DNA of 64,000 nucleotides. It comes from Notholithocarpus densiflorus (lineage: Eukaryota > Streptophyta > Magnoliopsida > Fagales > Fagaceae). Numbering within the stretch: the first letter of the stretch is position 1; each line of letters starts with the position of its first letter. Made by a program: the position numbers and the translations under genes. Where the stretch lies: NCBI GenBank assembly GCA_030021035.2, contig JARYZH020000146.1, positions 1,039,571-1,103,570 of the forward strand, in the 5' to 3' direction. The notes below the pieces were generated by a model that searched no databases, was not told the DNA's origin, and saw nothing but the letters and a program-made list of their open reading frames with translations. This document shows positions 12,018-24,282 of this stretch, one piece after another.

Positions 12018-15000
12018 TCATGCTGCTGCAGACTGCTTGTCATCATGGTCTTCAAGATGCAGAGCTTGAAGCAGCTTTGGCCAGGATTCTGGGATCCCAC
12101 CTGGCAGATCAAACTCCAACAACTTCCCACGACTGCGGTAGAATTCTTCCACAGGTTGAGTCTGCAAGAATGAGGAAATTTCAGTGCAAAACTCACTAAT
12201 TGAACAAAAAATGGATAATATCATTGTTGATTAAGTTAAAAAATATTACTAGCCATGTTAAAGTATGATATGGATTAGAGAAACATATTTTTTCTACGGC
12301 CCAAGTTGCATTCACCATTGACCATGAGGTTCTGCACCCCACTCCCAACAGCTAGGGATGTTCATGTTTCCATTCTAATATGTTCTTCCACCCCACATGA
12401 TTGTGATTCTCCTCTAAAGCAGCTCACAGATGAGCATCCACATTGGTGGAGCTATAAATTTAGCAATTTGGCACCACAAAAAGTTACTTTATCTATTTTA
12501 CCACCTCACTTTACAAAACACCTAACATCAGTGGTTTTATTTTAGCTTTCAACATAATAAAATAATACATCTACTACAATAAACAACAACCACCACCACC
12601 AACACAATAAAATAATATAACTTTTAATAAAAAAAAAATTTTCCCTTCTTAGCTACAGTGCACAGCGCACTGTAGCTCAAAAGCCAAATTTTTTGGCTTT
12701 CCCTCCACCATTGCAGCATGCTTTTTAGTGTTGGTGGTGCTAAAAATAGCAATATGGCTTTTTAGCACCACCAATACTAATGCTCAAGGCATCCAACACT
12801 CTAAAACAAGACACCAATTACTTGTAGTAATATTCAGTTGCAAATCAAAACACTAGGTGGCCATATTTAAGAAACACCATGGACCAATTATTTTTGATAA
12901 GTAAAAAATAAAAAATAAAGAACCGAAATCCAATATCTCATTCTCAGGAGCAACCCTAAGGCCCTTCCCCAGCACCTTTATTTAATTCTTTTTAACTTGA
13001 AAAAGGATTCTCTATTTTGAAGATAGACCATAAAATTCCCAGTCATTCACTCAAATATCATCCTATGGACTATTGAGTTCCCAATGATGATGACAATGAC
13101 AATGAACAATAAAACAGGCTACACTGGTTAAGGAATACAGTACTAACATTGAGACAGTCTTTAGTAGAGTAACTATATTGAATTCACATAAAGAGGCTCC
13201 ATAAATTATGGTGATAGACAAGGGAGAGAAAATGGAGAAGGACATTAATGGACAATTTCCAAAAATGTAGACATTAGGGTGTAGCATTGGTGAACATTCA
13301 TGTATCATAGACAATAATTTTCTACAGCAATATGATATTACAGCATCATCTTATGAACAGTATCATAAATAAAAATAGGTGATGCTTTTTTCAATGTCAA
13401 AAGACTCAAAACAGATGCTAGACACCAATTTTAGCACAGCAAAGTGTCCAACACATCAATCCTCAGCAGGGCTCAGAAGGGAAAAGTGTACATGCATCAT
13501 AGCTGGTTGCTTTCTATCTTTTTAACATTTTTTGAAATACAAAATATTATAAAGAAGAATTTTAATAAAAATATGTTGAACAATGAACATTTGAGAGTAT
13601 GGAGCAATACCATTTCGTAATATATACGAAGGCGTTCCTTTACAACTTCTTCAGTATCATCCGGTCGAGTGATAAGTTTAGATGCACAATGTGGAGGGGG
13701 AAGAAGTGGAGCCATGTACATTCCAGGACTCCCATCCTCACCCTTTATGTCAATACAGGCAACATTGTAGTTTCCTCCACACTCACTACATATTCTTCTT
13801 CCAAGGCACTTTGCAAGCAATGCTTCTTCTCGAAGCTTCAGGTTAACCACCAAGTCAATGTCTGTTACCCCTTCCAGAATTTCCTGGACAACAGCCAAAA
13901 CATAATGTTTAGATAATTTATTAGGCCTCTTCACCATTAAAATGACACTAGATGTAGTATGGAGTCAGAACAATAAGAAGGATATGAATAAGCTGGAAAA
14001 GAGAAGGATTCCACTTTAATCTTTAACTCTTCTTATCATTGTTAATAATTTCACCTTAGAAACCAATATGGCACAGAACTGAAAGGGTATATGTTTTTAA
14101 ATTGCACATATATGCTATTTGGAAAAGAGTGTAATATTAGAGTAACTGAAAAAAAAGTGATAAGTCCCCCAGTTGCTTAAGCGGCAAAAAGTGGCATTCA
14201 TTTTGGCTGGTGTCGAGATCGATGTGTCATTGCAAACTAAGATATTAATATAACTAAATCCATGGTAATTTCCCATAACCTTAGACATCTACCTTTAGGA
14301 ACTATCAAGAGAGCTACTTTGTCTGTCTCATTTGGAAAATCCTCTTAACCATCATGATAGGTACTACAATTTTTTTTTTTTTGATAAGTAACAATAGGTA
14401 CTAAGATTGATGAGAATATTAGCTTTACCAATAACTCTATTAACCTCCCCCCCTCCCCCCTCCTCTTCCCCCTGTCTTTTTCTTTTTCTACTTCATTTAT
14501 TAATGTTCATTTCATACAATATCAAACAAGATATCATAGATTGCTAAATTAATGCTTCATTATTCAAGAAATTCATCAGAAGAAATGCTCACCGCCTGTC
14601 TTATGGTTCGAGGGAAACCGTCAAGAATGAAGCCAGATTCACCCTTAGCTTCACCAGCTTCAAGACGCTTGGATAACAAATTTATTATAATTTCATCTGA
14701 AACCAATTGCCCTTGGTTAACAATCTCTGCAAGCTGCATATAAAAGAATAAATAAAATAAAGACGATTCAGAGAAACACCTTAAACACCAAGCAAAAAAT
14801 TTTAAAAAATAAATAAATCATTACTCAGCCAAAAAATTAGACACATCTTATGTAGCATAAAGTCAGAGAAATTTTGGTTTTTATCCTAATTTTGCAATAA
14901 CTAAAGACAAATGGTTCTCAGGTTATCAAATCTTCATTGAAAAAAAAAATCTTTTACAGATTTTCCTGGCGTATAACTTATAAGCTTTGAAAGCACATGC

Positions 15001-16503
15001 TCAACTATCCTATAGTTCGAAATCATTCAAAAATTGGATATATTCAATGATTCTAATTTTTTTTTTTTATCTTTTTAAAAAAGGAAAATTCTTTTCTAAC
15101 GTGATTGTAGCAGAAAATTTTGTTGATGTTTTGTGGCAACTATGGTGTAAAAGAAATGAGGGTTATTTCAACAAGAATGCTCTGTATAATTTCAGAAAGA
15201 CTGCCAAAATGTATAATGATTATTTTACTCCTGCAAATCTTTAAGAATAAGAAAAGTTCATAAAAAGGTATTGAAAATAAAGAGATTCATACAATGGTAT
15301 CCTCCAATACAAGAGTGGTTTAAAATAAATTTCGATGGTTCTAGATTTTAGAATAGGAGTGAAGGTGTGTTCTAGCACTTGGTAATAGGTTAAAAGGTGA
15401 ATTTCTATTCCAAAGATTGAAACTATAGCTTTAAGGGAGGATTTATTACAAGCGTGTAATAATAAGGGTTTGTGTTACATTTATATAAGGCGATTCAAAA
15501 ACAACAACAACAACCAAGCCTTAGTTCCACAACCTTGGGGGTTAGCTGTGGATCCTTAACAGATTAATATGGATTGGCCACATATCTTATAATTTTTTTG
15601 ACACTCCATCCTATTTATATACATACTCTTTGCCCCCTTCTTAATTGACTTGTCATTTTTTACAACTTCTACTGATGTGAACTTAAGAATTCCTCAATCT
15701 TTTTTGTAGCCTTGGCTTGTTAACAACCTTATGATAAAATCAGTATGAGTTGAAAAAAAGTTTCTAGAATTCATGATTGTGATAATAGTCAGTATATATA
15801 AGTAAGTTAAGATATAAAGGGAAATCTTATTCATCGAGAAGCGAATCAAGTTGCTGTTTATGTCATTTTCATTGCTACAAAGGTAAGGGATTCTCTAGTT
15901 TTCCTATTGATTTATACTTAGATCTTATTAAGTAAAGAGCTGGTCAGTAACATTGACAAAAGCAGTTGGCTAATGGATACATATCATATCAAAGGCTGTT
16001 ACAATAAACTAAGTTGTCACCAACATGGATCAGTTTATAACCTTAGTGTAGAACTAACAACAATGATTGTCTTTGTTGTAACTTGTAACTCAAAGTCCAC
16101 TTTACCAAAAAAAAACAAAAAAGTCAGACTCAGTTTCCTAAAGCAATTGGAATTGAACCTGGGAAGAGAGGGGACCGGAGGAGGAGAGCTCGTCGCGGAC
16201 GAGATCGCCGGTGGCGATGTGAGGGACACGGAGGAGTTTTGAGAGGCGAGAGGCGTAGGTGCCTTTTCCGACGCCTGGGCAGCCAAGGAAAACCCATTGG
16301 ACTGGGTGGTGGTGGTGGTCTTGGCGGAGAGGGAGAGGCTTCGAGCCTAGCAAAGAAGAAGACGAAGACGGAGGAGAAGCTTTGAGGTCAGCTTGGGGGT
16401 TTACTATGGAGCAAGAAGAAGAGAAGGCACGGAATTTGGAGTAGCTTGTAGTTGTGGTGGCTCTCGCTCTCACTCCCAACAACAAGCGGTTCAACACCGC
16501 CAT
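12018..16503 (-). CDS. Organellar (plastid or mitochondrial) adenylate kinase, 4 exons, 300 aa
   Basis: Exons on the minus strand are 16503-16159, 14733-14593, 13883-13611 and 12161-12018. All introns are GT-AG and all junctions are phase 0; they sum to 903 nt including the stop. The enzyme interconverts ATP, AMP and ADP. The P-loop GCPGVGKGT is at residues 74-82, the AMP-binding start TGDLVRDE at about 98-105, DGFPRT at 153-158, and a cysteine-containing lid (GRRICSECGGNY) lies in exon 3. Residues 1-65 are Ser/Thr/Arg-rich with few acidic residues, like a plastid or mitochondrial transit peptide. The protein resembles the Arabidopsis At2g37250/At2g39270 group by recall. The ATG at 16503 is chosen because the frame farther upstream opens only with a TTG. 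Intron 1 (about 1.4 kb) carries an old LINE remnant. Identity as adenylate kinase is near certain; the compartment is inferred. Confidence 0.95.
12431..12786. mobile_element. MITE downstream of the adenylate kinase start of intron 3
   Basis: Ends: TGAGCATCCACATTGGTGGA on the left and, in reverse complement, TGAGCATTAGTATTGGTGGT on the right. It holds three nested hairpins: AGCTACAGTGC with complement (12,652-12,678), AAAGCCAAA with complement, and TTGGTGGTGCTAAAAA with complement (12,731-12,776). It lies in the last adenylate kinase intron. Confidence 0.65.
14990..15935 (+). mobile_element. L1-type LINE RNase H remnant in intron 1 of the adenylate kinase gene
   Basis: The plus strand carries a degenerate WQLWCKRNEGYFNK, then WYPPIQEWFKINFDGSRF (a typical LINE RNase H start). 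Much later comes GNLIHREANQVA (the RNase H end, usually HxxREANxxAD). Between them, about 15,490-15,760, lies an unrelated insert starting with a CAA repeat and CCAAGCCTTAGT. A related insert is seen at 21.0 kb. Stops and shifts are frequent. The element is opposite to the host gene and is spliced out. Confidence 0.7.
15490..15760. mobile_element. CAA-repeat/CCAAGCCTTAG repeat copy 1
   Basis: It starts with a CAA microsatellite followed by CCAAGCCTTAGTTCCACAAC and contains CTTAATTGACTTGTCATTTT. The same order of motifs occurs at 21,010-21,180. It is probably the 3' end of a non-LTR element, and it interrupts the LINE remnant. Exact ends are not clear. Confidence 0.5.
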
Positions 16504-17761
16504 GGAATAGTGCTCCAAAATTTGTGTGTTGCAGAGCGAGAGAGAGAGAGAAAAGTTTGGGGGAGTGTGGCAAAAGTGTGGATTATTGTGTTGTGTTCCT
16601 GTTCCTGAAAGTGAGGACTGAAGGAAGTTTTTGACGTTTGAAATAAAGCCACGATGTGTGCCAACTTTGAATTAGCCCACGAGGTGTTTAGGTTGTCGTG
16701 GAGCATATCATGTGATACTTTGATTTTTCTTTCCTATGTGGGGTTACCTTGAAGCTTACAAGCTGACTCTGCCGACCATCCATCTTTTTCTTTCTTCTCT
16801 AGCTTTTTATGGTAAAATAAGTAAGTACTAATGAATTCAATGGGGATCGTACCTAGAGACTTTAACTCACAATAAGCACACATTGAGGATCAAACCTAGA
16901 AATTTGGGTTAAGAATAGCTCGAGTTTTTTTATATAATAAAAAAAATCAAATAAGCACAAATTGAGGATCGATCGAACACAATTTGGAACATGAAATTTG
17001 GATCCTTGTTCTAGTTAAAAGAGAGTTTATGCTAGTTTGTATCCTCCTTTATATCCTAGTTAAGAGAGTTTACGCTAGTTTTTATCCTCCTTCCCTTTAC
17101 TTTATATGCATTATTCACAGTAAATGAATCTTACAATTACAACAGTAGGGAACAAAGGCCATATCATGATGAGTCACATCTATTCAGGGAGCAAAGGCAT
17201 TCCTGAGAACTGAGAAGCAGTCACGGGTCACCTAGGCTACGCATTAAAGTATTGGTTTCCTCAAGGAAAACGAAGCAAAACTAATTTCAACCCTCCTTAT
17301 CTCTCTCTCCAAGTTACACCAAATTCCTTCATTTTACTCCGTTGCATTGTTTTCAGAGAAGGGACTGCAGTGCTTAGATAATATTTAAGAGGAACTTGAC
17401 CAGAATTGTCAAGAATAGTATACGGATTGAATCCAGATCAAGAGCTAGTACGTGGGATACATATTCTATCCAAATGGGAAAGCCTTCAAGCAGGTGGTAT
17501 CAGCTGACTAGGGACTACATAGCCACTTAATTTTTACACTCGCACAATATTTAATCCTTTCAAATTAGGAACTTTTACACAGGGCAAAGTCACTGATATG
17601 AAATTCGTGGGTCAGAAATAAAACAAAACTAAATAAAGCTCAATCAAAGCACTAAATCAAATCACAATACAATATCTTACATATCATCACTACCCTCATT
17701 CAACGTTGAAAAAAAAAATACATTGAAATACACATGCAGTCGTACAAAGGAATTCACTCAG
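16504..17761. other. Adenylate kinase promoter side and TON1 3' flank
   Basis: It includes the kinase leader with a GA run (16,537-16,551) and unannotated sequence. 17,000-17,110 contains a short duplication (TTATGCTAGTTT/TTACGCTAGTTT ...ATCCTCCTT). No gene was seen. Confidence 0.6.
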
Positions 17762-20700
17762 CTACATATGGTCTGGCCTGCCATCATCCTCACTGATTCC
17801 ATCCCCAGCATGCCTGAAACCAAATCCATCAAATAAGCTAAGGAATACAATATGCATGAGCTATAAGGTTAAGGTAGTTTAAGACAGGCACAAGCTATGA
17901 TGACACCAAATTTTTTATTTTTTATTATTTTTTATAATTAAAAAGAAAAATTGAAAAAAAAAAAAAAAAAAAAAAAAACAAAACAAAACAAAAAGGGGGC
18001 CAAGAGAGCACAAGTTGCCATCCTTTACTATCAGCTACCACATGGATTTTTTTTTTTAAATCATTATTGATCAATAATTATACATGCATATATGATGGGT
18101 CTTGAACTTGTAATCCGGCCTTTCATTTTGTCTTTACAAAGACAGGAGATGCCAACATTTGAACTAGAGTGATGAAAGAATATTACATGCTTGTTCATTC
18201 ATTAATCCATCTCTTAGCAAAACAAAATGCATCAACAAACTCTAAATTCTTCAAAAGAAAACAGCAATGCTATGAAATTTTTCCACCGACCAAACATTAA
18301 TAATATGTATATTACTACTCGGGCAGTAAGATGGGCAATTATGAGGCATAGCTAGCCCTAGCCTACACTACATCTTTTAACAATCGACCTCCTGCTAAAT
18401 AATGATGGTCGTGGTGGTGATGATGGAAATAGCAATCTCCATCCCCCACAAAGAGTTATTTTCTAGCAGTCCACAAGGGAACAGTATGTAGGCATGTTGG
18501 ATGTTTCTAGAGTCAATAATCTATATCCTTTATTTATTTTTCACTTGTAACAAATGGAAAATAGAAACAAATTTGTTGATTGGGGTATCAGAACAAACCG
18601 CCAAGATGTAGTAAGATTTCGAGCTTTTCTATCCAATTGAAGGTTCTCCAAGGCAGCTGAAGCTCGAATTACATCCTCTGGGTGCTCGTCACTGTCATAT
18701 CTCCAACTGTACTCATCCTTCCTGTAACCAGACATGGAGGAGCCTCCTCTACGATCTGAATGCTAGAACATATCAGGTAAAGAAAATCACAAGCAAGCAG
18801 ATACTGGAAGGAAATCACAAATAGCTTCATTACTTACCCAATGCCTGGGAAGAAGGAACAGACCTAGAATTTGCACACCAACAAACCAAAGTATCAATGG
18901 GAGTGAAGGAAAAGAAAGGGGAAAGGGAAAAGAGAGATTAAACAAGTTAGAGTAAGAGAATGAAAAGTGATGTAGGAGCAGAACCTTCCCAGTGGAGGCA
19001 AGCCCCCACCAACTGATGATGAAGAAGGCCTTCGAATGTTCCTGGACTCTAAATTGGACAAGGACTCAGTTTCTTGAGCAGTTAACCTTCTTCCAGTACC
19101 CCTTGTTTGGGATAGGTTCTATCAAAACATGATTCAAAGGAACAATTAATCAATTTAAAAACAAAAAATCAAAATTGAATAGTACATCTATCTACATACA
19201 TACAATCCCTGAGAAATAGGGTTTTTTTCTTTTTTTCTTTTCTTTTTTTTATTATTTTAAAGACCAAATCTCAAATTTTGAACATTCATATAAATACCAA
19301 TCATTAGTTAATTCCAGAGCATCAGTATTGCAAATCACATTCATCAATAAAAAAAAAATAAATAAATAAATTAATTAAAGCTTCATTGTGGCTACCCTTA
19401 TATACATCAAGAAGGCTGCTACTATTCTTAACATACAAAGATGACTTGGTAGAGGAGATGTTAAAATGCACACATCTAGATCAGACAACCCACATACATA
19501 TCTAACTCCTAGTCCTTCAAATTAAGCATCCTTGGAAGAAATTAATCATAAATCCATGGAAACATACATGCATAAAATCGTACATAGTACTCCTACATAG
19601 GACAGTCTAATCAACCTTGATGCACAAAGTTAGCATTATCATGTTAGTTACCACACTTTATTTATTATTTTTTGTGGATAATTTGATAGTTGTGGGGTGA
19701 TGGGGGATTTGAACCTTAAATGTATTAATTGAAAACACCAGGAAGTGTCAGTTGAACCACACACATTTTCAATTGAATATGAAAATATTGATGTCTAAAT
19801 GAGATCTAATATCAAACCTCAAACTTTAAGAATCCTTCAAGCACATCCAAAAGCAAAGGACCACTATCACCATTCCTGTTGAGATCATATCCATTCTTGC
19901 TACTAAATTCTTTCAACTCAGCTTTCCAAGAATCTTTTTGCTACAAAATAATCCCCATATAAGTTAGAAGCAAATTGAACAAATTAGTTCAAAAATTATT
20001 GCAACAAAATCAGCAATACTATAAACCATAAGAGAATTTTCATATGTTCCACATCAATTACCAAATTACACTCTGGCAAATAAACTTTTAGTGTATGATT
20101 TAATTGCGCCCAGTCTAGGTATTCGCATATAAGAGCAGTAAGTAGCCGTCCTGCAATTAAAAGAGTGCAATGAAAGAGGAATAAATTAGAAATATTGCCA
20201 TAAATAATACTTTAAACCCTCATAATTACAGTAGTAACATGCAGATGCATCATGTTCTGCAGCAAGACGTCACCATTTTCATATGTTCCACATCAATTGC
20301 ATGGTTAGTAAAAGAAGAGGCAAGAAAATCAAGAAATCACAATGAAAAATTAAAACCTAACATTTAAGGTGGAACAGAAGCCATGTTGGCGCATTTCACA
20401 TCATTTTGTTCTTTACATGAAGAACTCGGATAATATTGGTTAAGAATCAAAGTTACTCTGAAAGGATCACCTAAATAACATGCCAAACGTCTGGTTTCAA
20501 AGGCAAAATATTAATTTTGACTCTTATTTAATGCATAGACTGAAGCTTTAAGACCTTAATTTTGCTTACACCTGACCCATCCAAACTAGATTGAATGTAT
20601 TAAACAAATAGGAATATAGATACGTGGAGGAACCTGAGGGAGAAGCATGAAGTTGTTTTGCACGATCATTGCAGCTACCAAGTAATGCAGGAGGTAAACC

Positions 20701-21825
20701 TTCTTCTTTTTCAACTACCCGATCCTCCTCTTCAATTGCCTCAAACACACTTGCTCTGAGTTCAGCCTAGCAAAAATCCAACAACATGAATCAATTAGCG
20801 AAAGTTTTAACATTGATGGAATCGTTCAATTCCTCTTGGCAATAAAGCATAAAACTCAACCCAACTAATCCTCAATCCCAATTCATTGGAGTCACTTCAC
20901 TAATTCTTCATCAACTGTAATCTACCCATCAAAGGTCATAATTTTCACCTCCCGGTTTTATTCACAATACCCAAATCAACATGTGAATCAAAAAAATGCA
21001 CGCCATAGATAACAAAAACAACAAATATAACCAAGCCTTAGCCTCAAAATTTTGGGCACTCTTTTCCACCATTCTATCCTAAGCCTTACTCTCCGTTTCT
21101 TCCTTAATTGACATGTCCTTTTTTACTTCTTATACTAAAGCTATTTTATGGACTTTCATTCGCCCTTCAAATCGAACCCCAATCTTCAAACAAAAGCATT
21201 ACTTTATAAATAAAAAAAACCAAGAAAGTTTCAACTGGTAGACAGACTAATACATATAAAAGCACACCAGGACAGATCAAACATCTTCCTTGATCTTTTA
21301 TAAGATTGGTAAGTTACACACACCCGCAGGTCTTGAACCCGCGACCTCACCTCCACCTAGGTGCCAGTTGAGCTAGAGCTTTATTAATCAAATGCTCGTG
21401 AAACTAAAATTCATAATCAAAACCTAATTTTTTTTTAATTAAAAAAATAAACTCACATTCTCAAAAACCCAGCTCAGCTCCAAACTAAACACCATCAAAA
21501 ACCCTAATAATTTTACACCAAAAATAAGCACATTTCCTTGAACCTAAATAAATGGATGATCTTCCAATCCAAAAACCTAATCAACATCAACTAAGTGTTA
21601 GCTTTATCACACAATTAGCTCAAAAAAAAAGACAAATTTCGGTGCAAAATTACCAATTAGAAAAACGAACACAGAAATTGAACGAATAAGTGAGAGAGAG
21701 AGAGAGAGAGAGAGAGAGGTTAAAGTGGGAAATTAAACCCGGATCTTGGCGAGGACGCCCTTCTTCTCGAGAGTCCGAGTGACGAGGGTCTTCAGGTCCA
21801 TCATCTCCCTCGTATAGTCATCCAT
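17762..21825 (-). CDS. TON1: TONNEAU1 (TON1) cortical microtubule/preprophase-band protein, 8 exons, 266 aa
   Basis: Exons on the minus strand are 21825-21739, 20766-20634, 20150-20062, 19940-19818, 19118-18985, 18863-18838, 18755-18599 and 17813-17762, summing to 801 nt. The product begins MDDYTREMMDLKTLVTRTLE, which matches plant TON1 as I know it. A LisH-like segment (GRLLTALICEYLDWAQLNHT) follows at about residues 73-93, and the family is related to the centrosomal FOP protein. TON1 works with TRM proteins and a PP2A subunit in the TTP complex that builds cortical microtubule arrays and the preprophase band. The middle is Ser/Arg-rich and the tail (SEDDGRPDHM) is acidic. Exon 6 is only 26 nt, with clear AG and GTAAGT borders, and keeps the frame. 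A GA microsatellite lies just upstream of the ATG. Length is close to the Arabidopsis proteins (about 260 aa). No damage was seen. Confidence 0.95.
18044..18178 (-). mobile_element. tRNA-derived SINE in TON1 intron 7
   Basis: The minus strand has an A box (CTAGTTCAAATGTTGGCA), a B box (CAAGTTCAAGACCC) and a poly(A) end (T-run at 18,047). It lies in the intron between exons 7 and 8 of TON1. Confidence 0.6.
19660..19765 (-). mobile_element. tRNA-derived SINE in TON1 intron 4
   Basis: The minus strand has an A box (TGGTTCAACTGACAC), a B box (AAGGTTCAAATCC) and a degraded tail. It is similar to the element at 1.9 kb. Confidence 0.6.
21005..21180. mobile_element. CAA-repeat/CCAAGCCTTAG repeat copy 2, in TON1 intron 1
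   Basis: It contains ACAAATATAACCAAGCCTTA, GCCTTACTCTCCG and CTTAATTGACATGTCC in the same order as the copy at 15.5 kb. It is diverged. No target duplication was found. Confidence 0.45.
21296..21388 (-). mobile_element. tRNA-derived SINE in TON1 intron 1
   Basis: The minus strand has an A box (CTAGCTCAACTGGCACC) and a B box (GCGGGTTCAAGACC), close to tRNA consensus, so it is relatively young. The 3' tail and ends are not clear. Confidence 0.65.
21686..21718 (+). repeat. GA microsatellite in TON1 intron 1
   Basis: A (GA)n run lies just inside intron 1, 20 bp from the end of exon 1. A second run at 21,906-21,925 lies in the TON1 leader or promoter. Confidence 0.9.
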
Positions 21826-22170
21826 TTTTTAGGGTTTCGCTTCTTTTTCTCTTTGGTTGGTTGTTTTGTTTTGCTCACTCGCTCTCACAGATTTGCTTTC
21901 AGGTGAGAGAGAGAGAGAGAGAGAGGAATGGAGGGAGAGAGATGAATCATGAATGGAGAGTTGTGGGGGTTGGGTGTCATGATGGGTTTATTTTTGGTTA
22001 ATGTGGGCTCTACACCTCCAATGCAAAGGTGGTGGGTGTAGCTGGATCTGGGCCCAGTCAGTGATTCTTGAGAGCCCAGTGCTAATAAGGACTTTGACTG
22101 TTTGGCCCAATTAGATTACATATGTTTCAAACCCATAGAGTTCTTTTTTTGAAAGTGGAACCCATTTTAT

Positions 22171-22192
22171 ATATATATATATATATATATAT
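22171..22192. repeat. AT microsatellite
   Basis: A (TA)n run of about 22 bp upstream of TON1. Similar short runs are at 52,769-52,796 and 25,790-25,803. Confidence 0.9.
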
Positions 22193-22244
22193 TACATCAC
22201 TATGACATCATTGAATTAACGCATATAATATTTAATTTGAGTAA

Positions 22245-22360
22245 TGATATTTTGTTTTTTCATAATTCCATGGTTGGCTGAGGGAGATTTGAATCTAAAC
22301 GTCTTTTTTTTTTATATAGTATGAGGCATGAGTTGAGCTATAAGGCTCTTAGCAAATTTT
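22245..22360 (-). mobile_element. tRNA-derived SINE remnant upstream of TON1
   Basis: The minus strand has an A box (TATAGCTCAACTCATGCC) and a B box (TAGATTCAAATCTCC) separated by an A-run. No target duplication was identified. Confidence 0.5.
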
Positions 22361-22601
22361 TTTTTTTAGAAAGAAGACAGTTAACTTTATTTTGAAAAAG
22401 ATGCTAAATCAGCTTGAACAAAAAAGAAAATTGATAGTAAAACATCTTCCATCCATATTACACTATCTGAAAAATTAGCAATTAACTTAGCTAAACAACG
22501 TGCAACTTTTAGTACGAGGGTAGGATAATTCAGAAAAAAAAAAAAAAAAAATCTCAAAAACACACGCATCTGGATTGTACGATGCCAAACTTGTATTTTT
22601 A

Positions 22602-23397
22602 GGGTGTGTTTGTTTGGAGGTGAAATAGGATGGATGAAAAATTTTGAAAAGAAAATAGGAAATAAAACTTTTTTGAAGTGTATTTGGTTGGGTGAAAAGG
22701 AATACAAATAAATAATGAGGCCCAAATGTTTTCTCTCCGGACCCACAAAAAACTTTTCTCTCCAAAATGGAGAAAAAACTGCGGAGAGAAGCTCACTAAC
22801 AAGAGCTGCCCAAAATGCCCCTCACATTCTTTTTTGCTAACTTTTTTTTTTCTTTCCTTGGTTCAGGTTCACATTGTTTCATGATTTTTTTTTTCATCCC
22901 ACTTTTTTCTTTTTCTTTCTTTTGTTTTTATCACTTTCTTCCATAGTTTATTTTCCCTTTTTTTTTTCCACTGTTACTAACATGCACGTTCACGTTGTTT
23001 TGGTTTTTTTATCTCACTTTTTTACTTTTTCTTCCTTTTGTTTTTATCACTTTCCTTTCTCTTTCTTTTTATTTTATTTTTTTTTTCTTGCTAGTTTTAT
23101 GATCTGGCTTGTGCCTTTAAAATAATAATTTTAAAAAAGTGAAATGTCCATACATAATTTTTTTAAATAAATAAATGTGTATAAAAAATTGTATTATTGC
23201 CTTCTGTTTTATTTAATAGGGACATAATTGTAAATCTATACTAACTTCATTTTTCATAGTTTTCCATCTCTTCACTTTTCTATTATTCTAACCAAACACA
23301 TATGAGAGAAAACTAAATATTTTTTATCCTCCCACTTTTCTATCACTTCCTCATTTTCTATCCTCCCACTTTTCCACTCCTCCAACCAAACGGATCC
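22602..23397. mobile_element. Tourist-like element, about 796 bp
   Basis: The left end is GGGTGTGTTTGTTTGGAGG; the right end in reverse complement is GGATCCGTTTGGTTGGAGG. TTA flanks both sides (22599-22601 and 23398-23400). The interior is T-rich and holds no coding sequence. Internal GTTTGG-like end motifs at about 23,290 suggest a nested or tandem structure. A related right end lies at about 1,356. Confidence 0.65.
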
Positions 23398-23400
23398 TTA

Positions 23401-24282
23401 GTCTTCAAGGCTTAGCAATTTAAATAATGAAATTGATCACTGTTTTTCAAATGGTGATTTTGCTCCGTTTGGTTTTCATGGCTCGTGGTGAGGGAAGGTT
23501 CTCTTTCATTGTTATTAAGGGGTGTTATTATGTTTATGTGTCATGATGCATGATCCCCGTTAATAATTAGGGAATTATGAGAATGTTATAAAGTCAAATT
23601 TTTGGTGCAAGCTGAATCAAATTGACACCAAAGACCAAACAAACCAATCAAGTTTATCAATGTTGCGTTAACTAGTGGGACTGGGATCTGGATGAATGTA
23701 ATGGATTAGTTCTTGAATAAAGAAAATGGTATTCAGCAAAAATAAAATAAAATAAAAAATCGGTGCATGCGATGTTCTTTTGAAAAGCGAATCACGAGAG
23801 TATTATTCATACAAATTAATGAAGAAATCAATGATTTAAAGGAGAGATTTTTTCTTTTTCTTTTTTAAAGAATAAAATCTTAAGGGAATTTTATAGAATG
23901 CGGAATGAAATGTATTTATTTATTTATATTTTGTTATGAAAAAATTTATTTTATTATGATAGATGTAAAAATGTGATTGCATCATTTGTGTGCGTAAATA
24001 ATGAGAATTTTATCAAAGAAGGTACATTAGTAAAATTTGGAATCTCATGCCTTAAAGTGAGAAGCAAGAGCTTTGTTTGTTTCTTTTGTAAAAGCGAGTG
24101 GTAGTGTTGAGATATTCTCAAACTCAGGAGCTTTTACTTTGATACAATGTTAAACTTTCGATTATCCAACAAATTTAAGTTATTAAGATATAATAAATTT
24201 AATCGTTTAACCATACAATTCTAACAGTAACGATACTTAAGCAAATAATATTCAACACAATAATGATACAAAAAACAAATTT
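23401..24282. other. Intergenic, no gene seen
   Basis: AT-rich with no coding signal or clear repeat structure on either strand. Confidence 0.6.

Noticed and set aside
13063..13314. 83-codon frame in the last adenylate kinase intron
   Set aside because: It starts at a non-ATG codon, has no domain, and lies between two well-supported exons.
22387..23125. Overlapping Phe- and Ser-rich frames
   Set aside because: They are the T-rich interior of the Tourist-like element at 22.6 kb.
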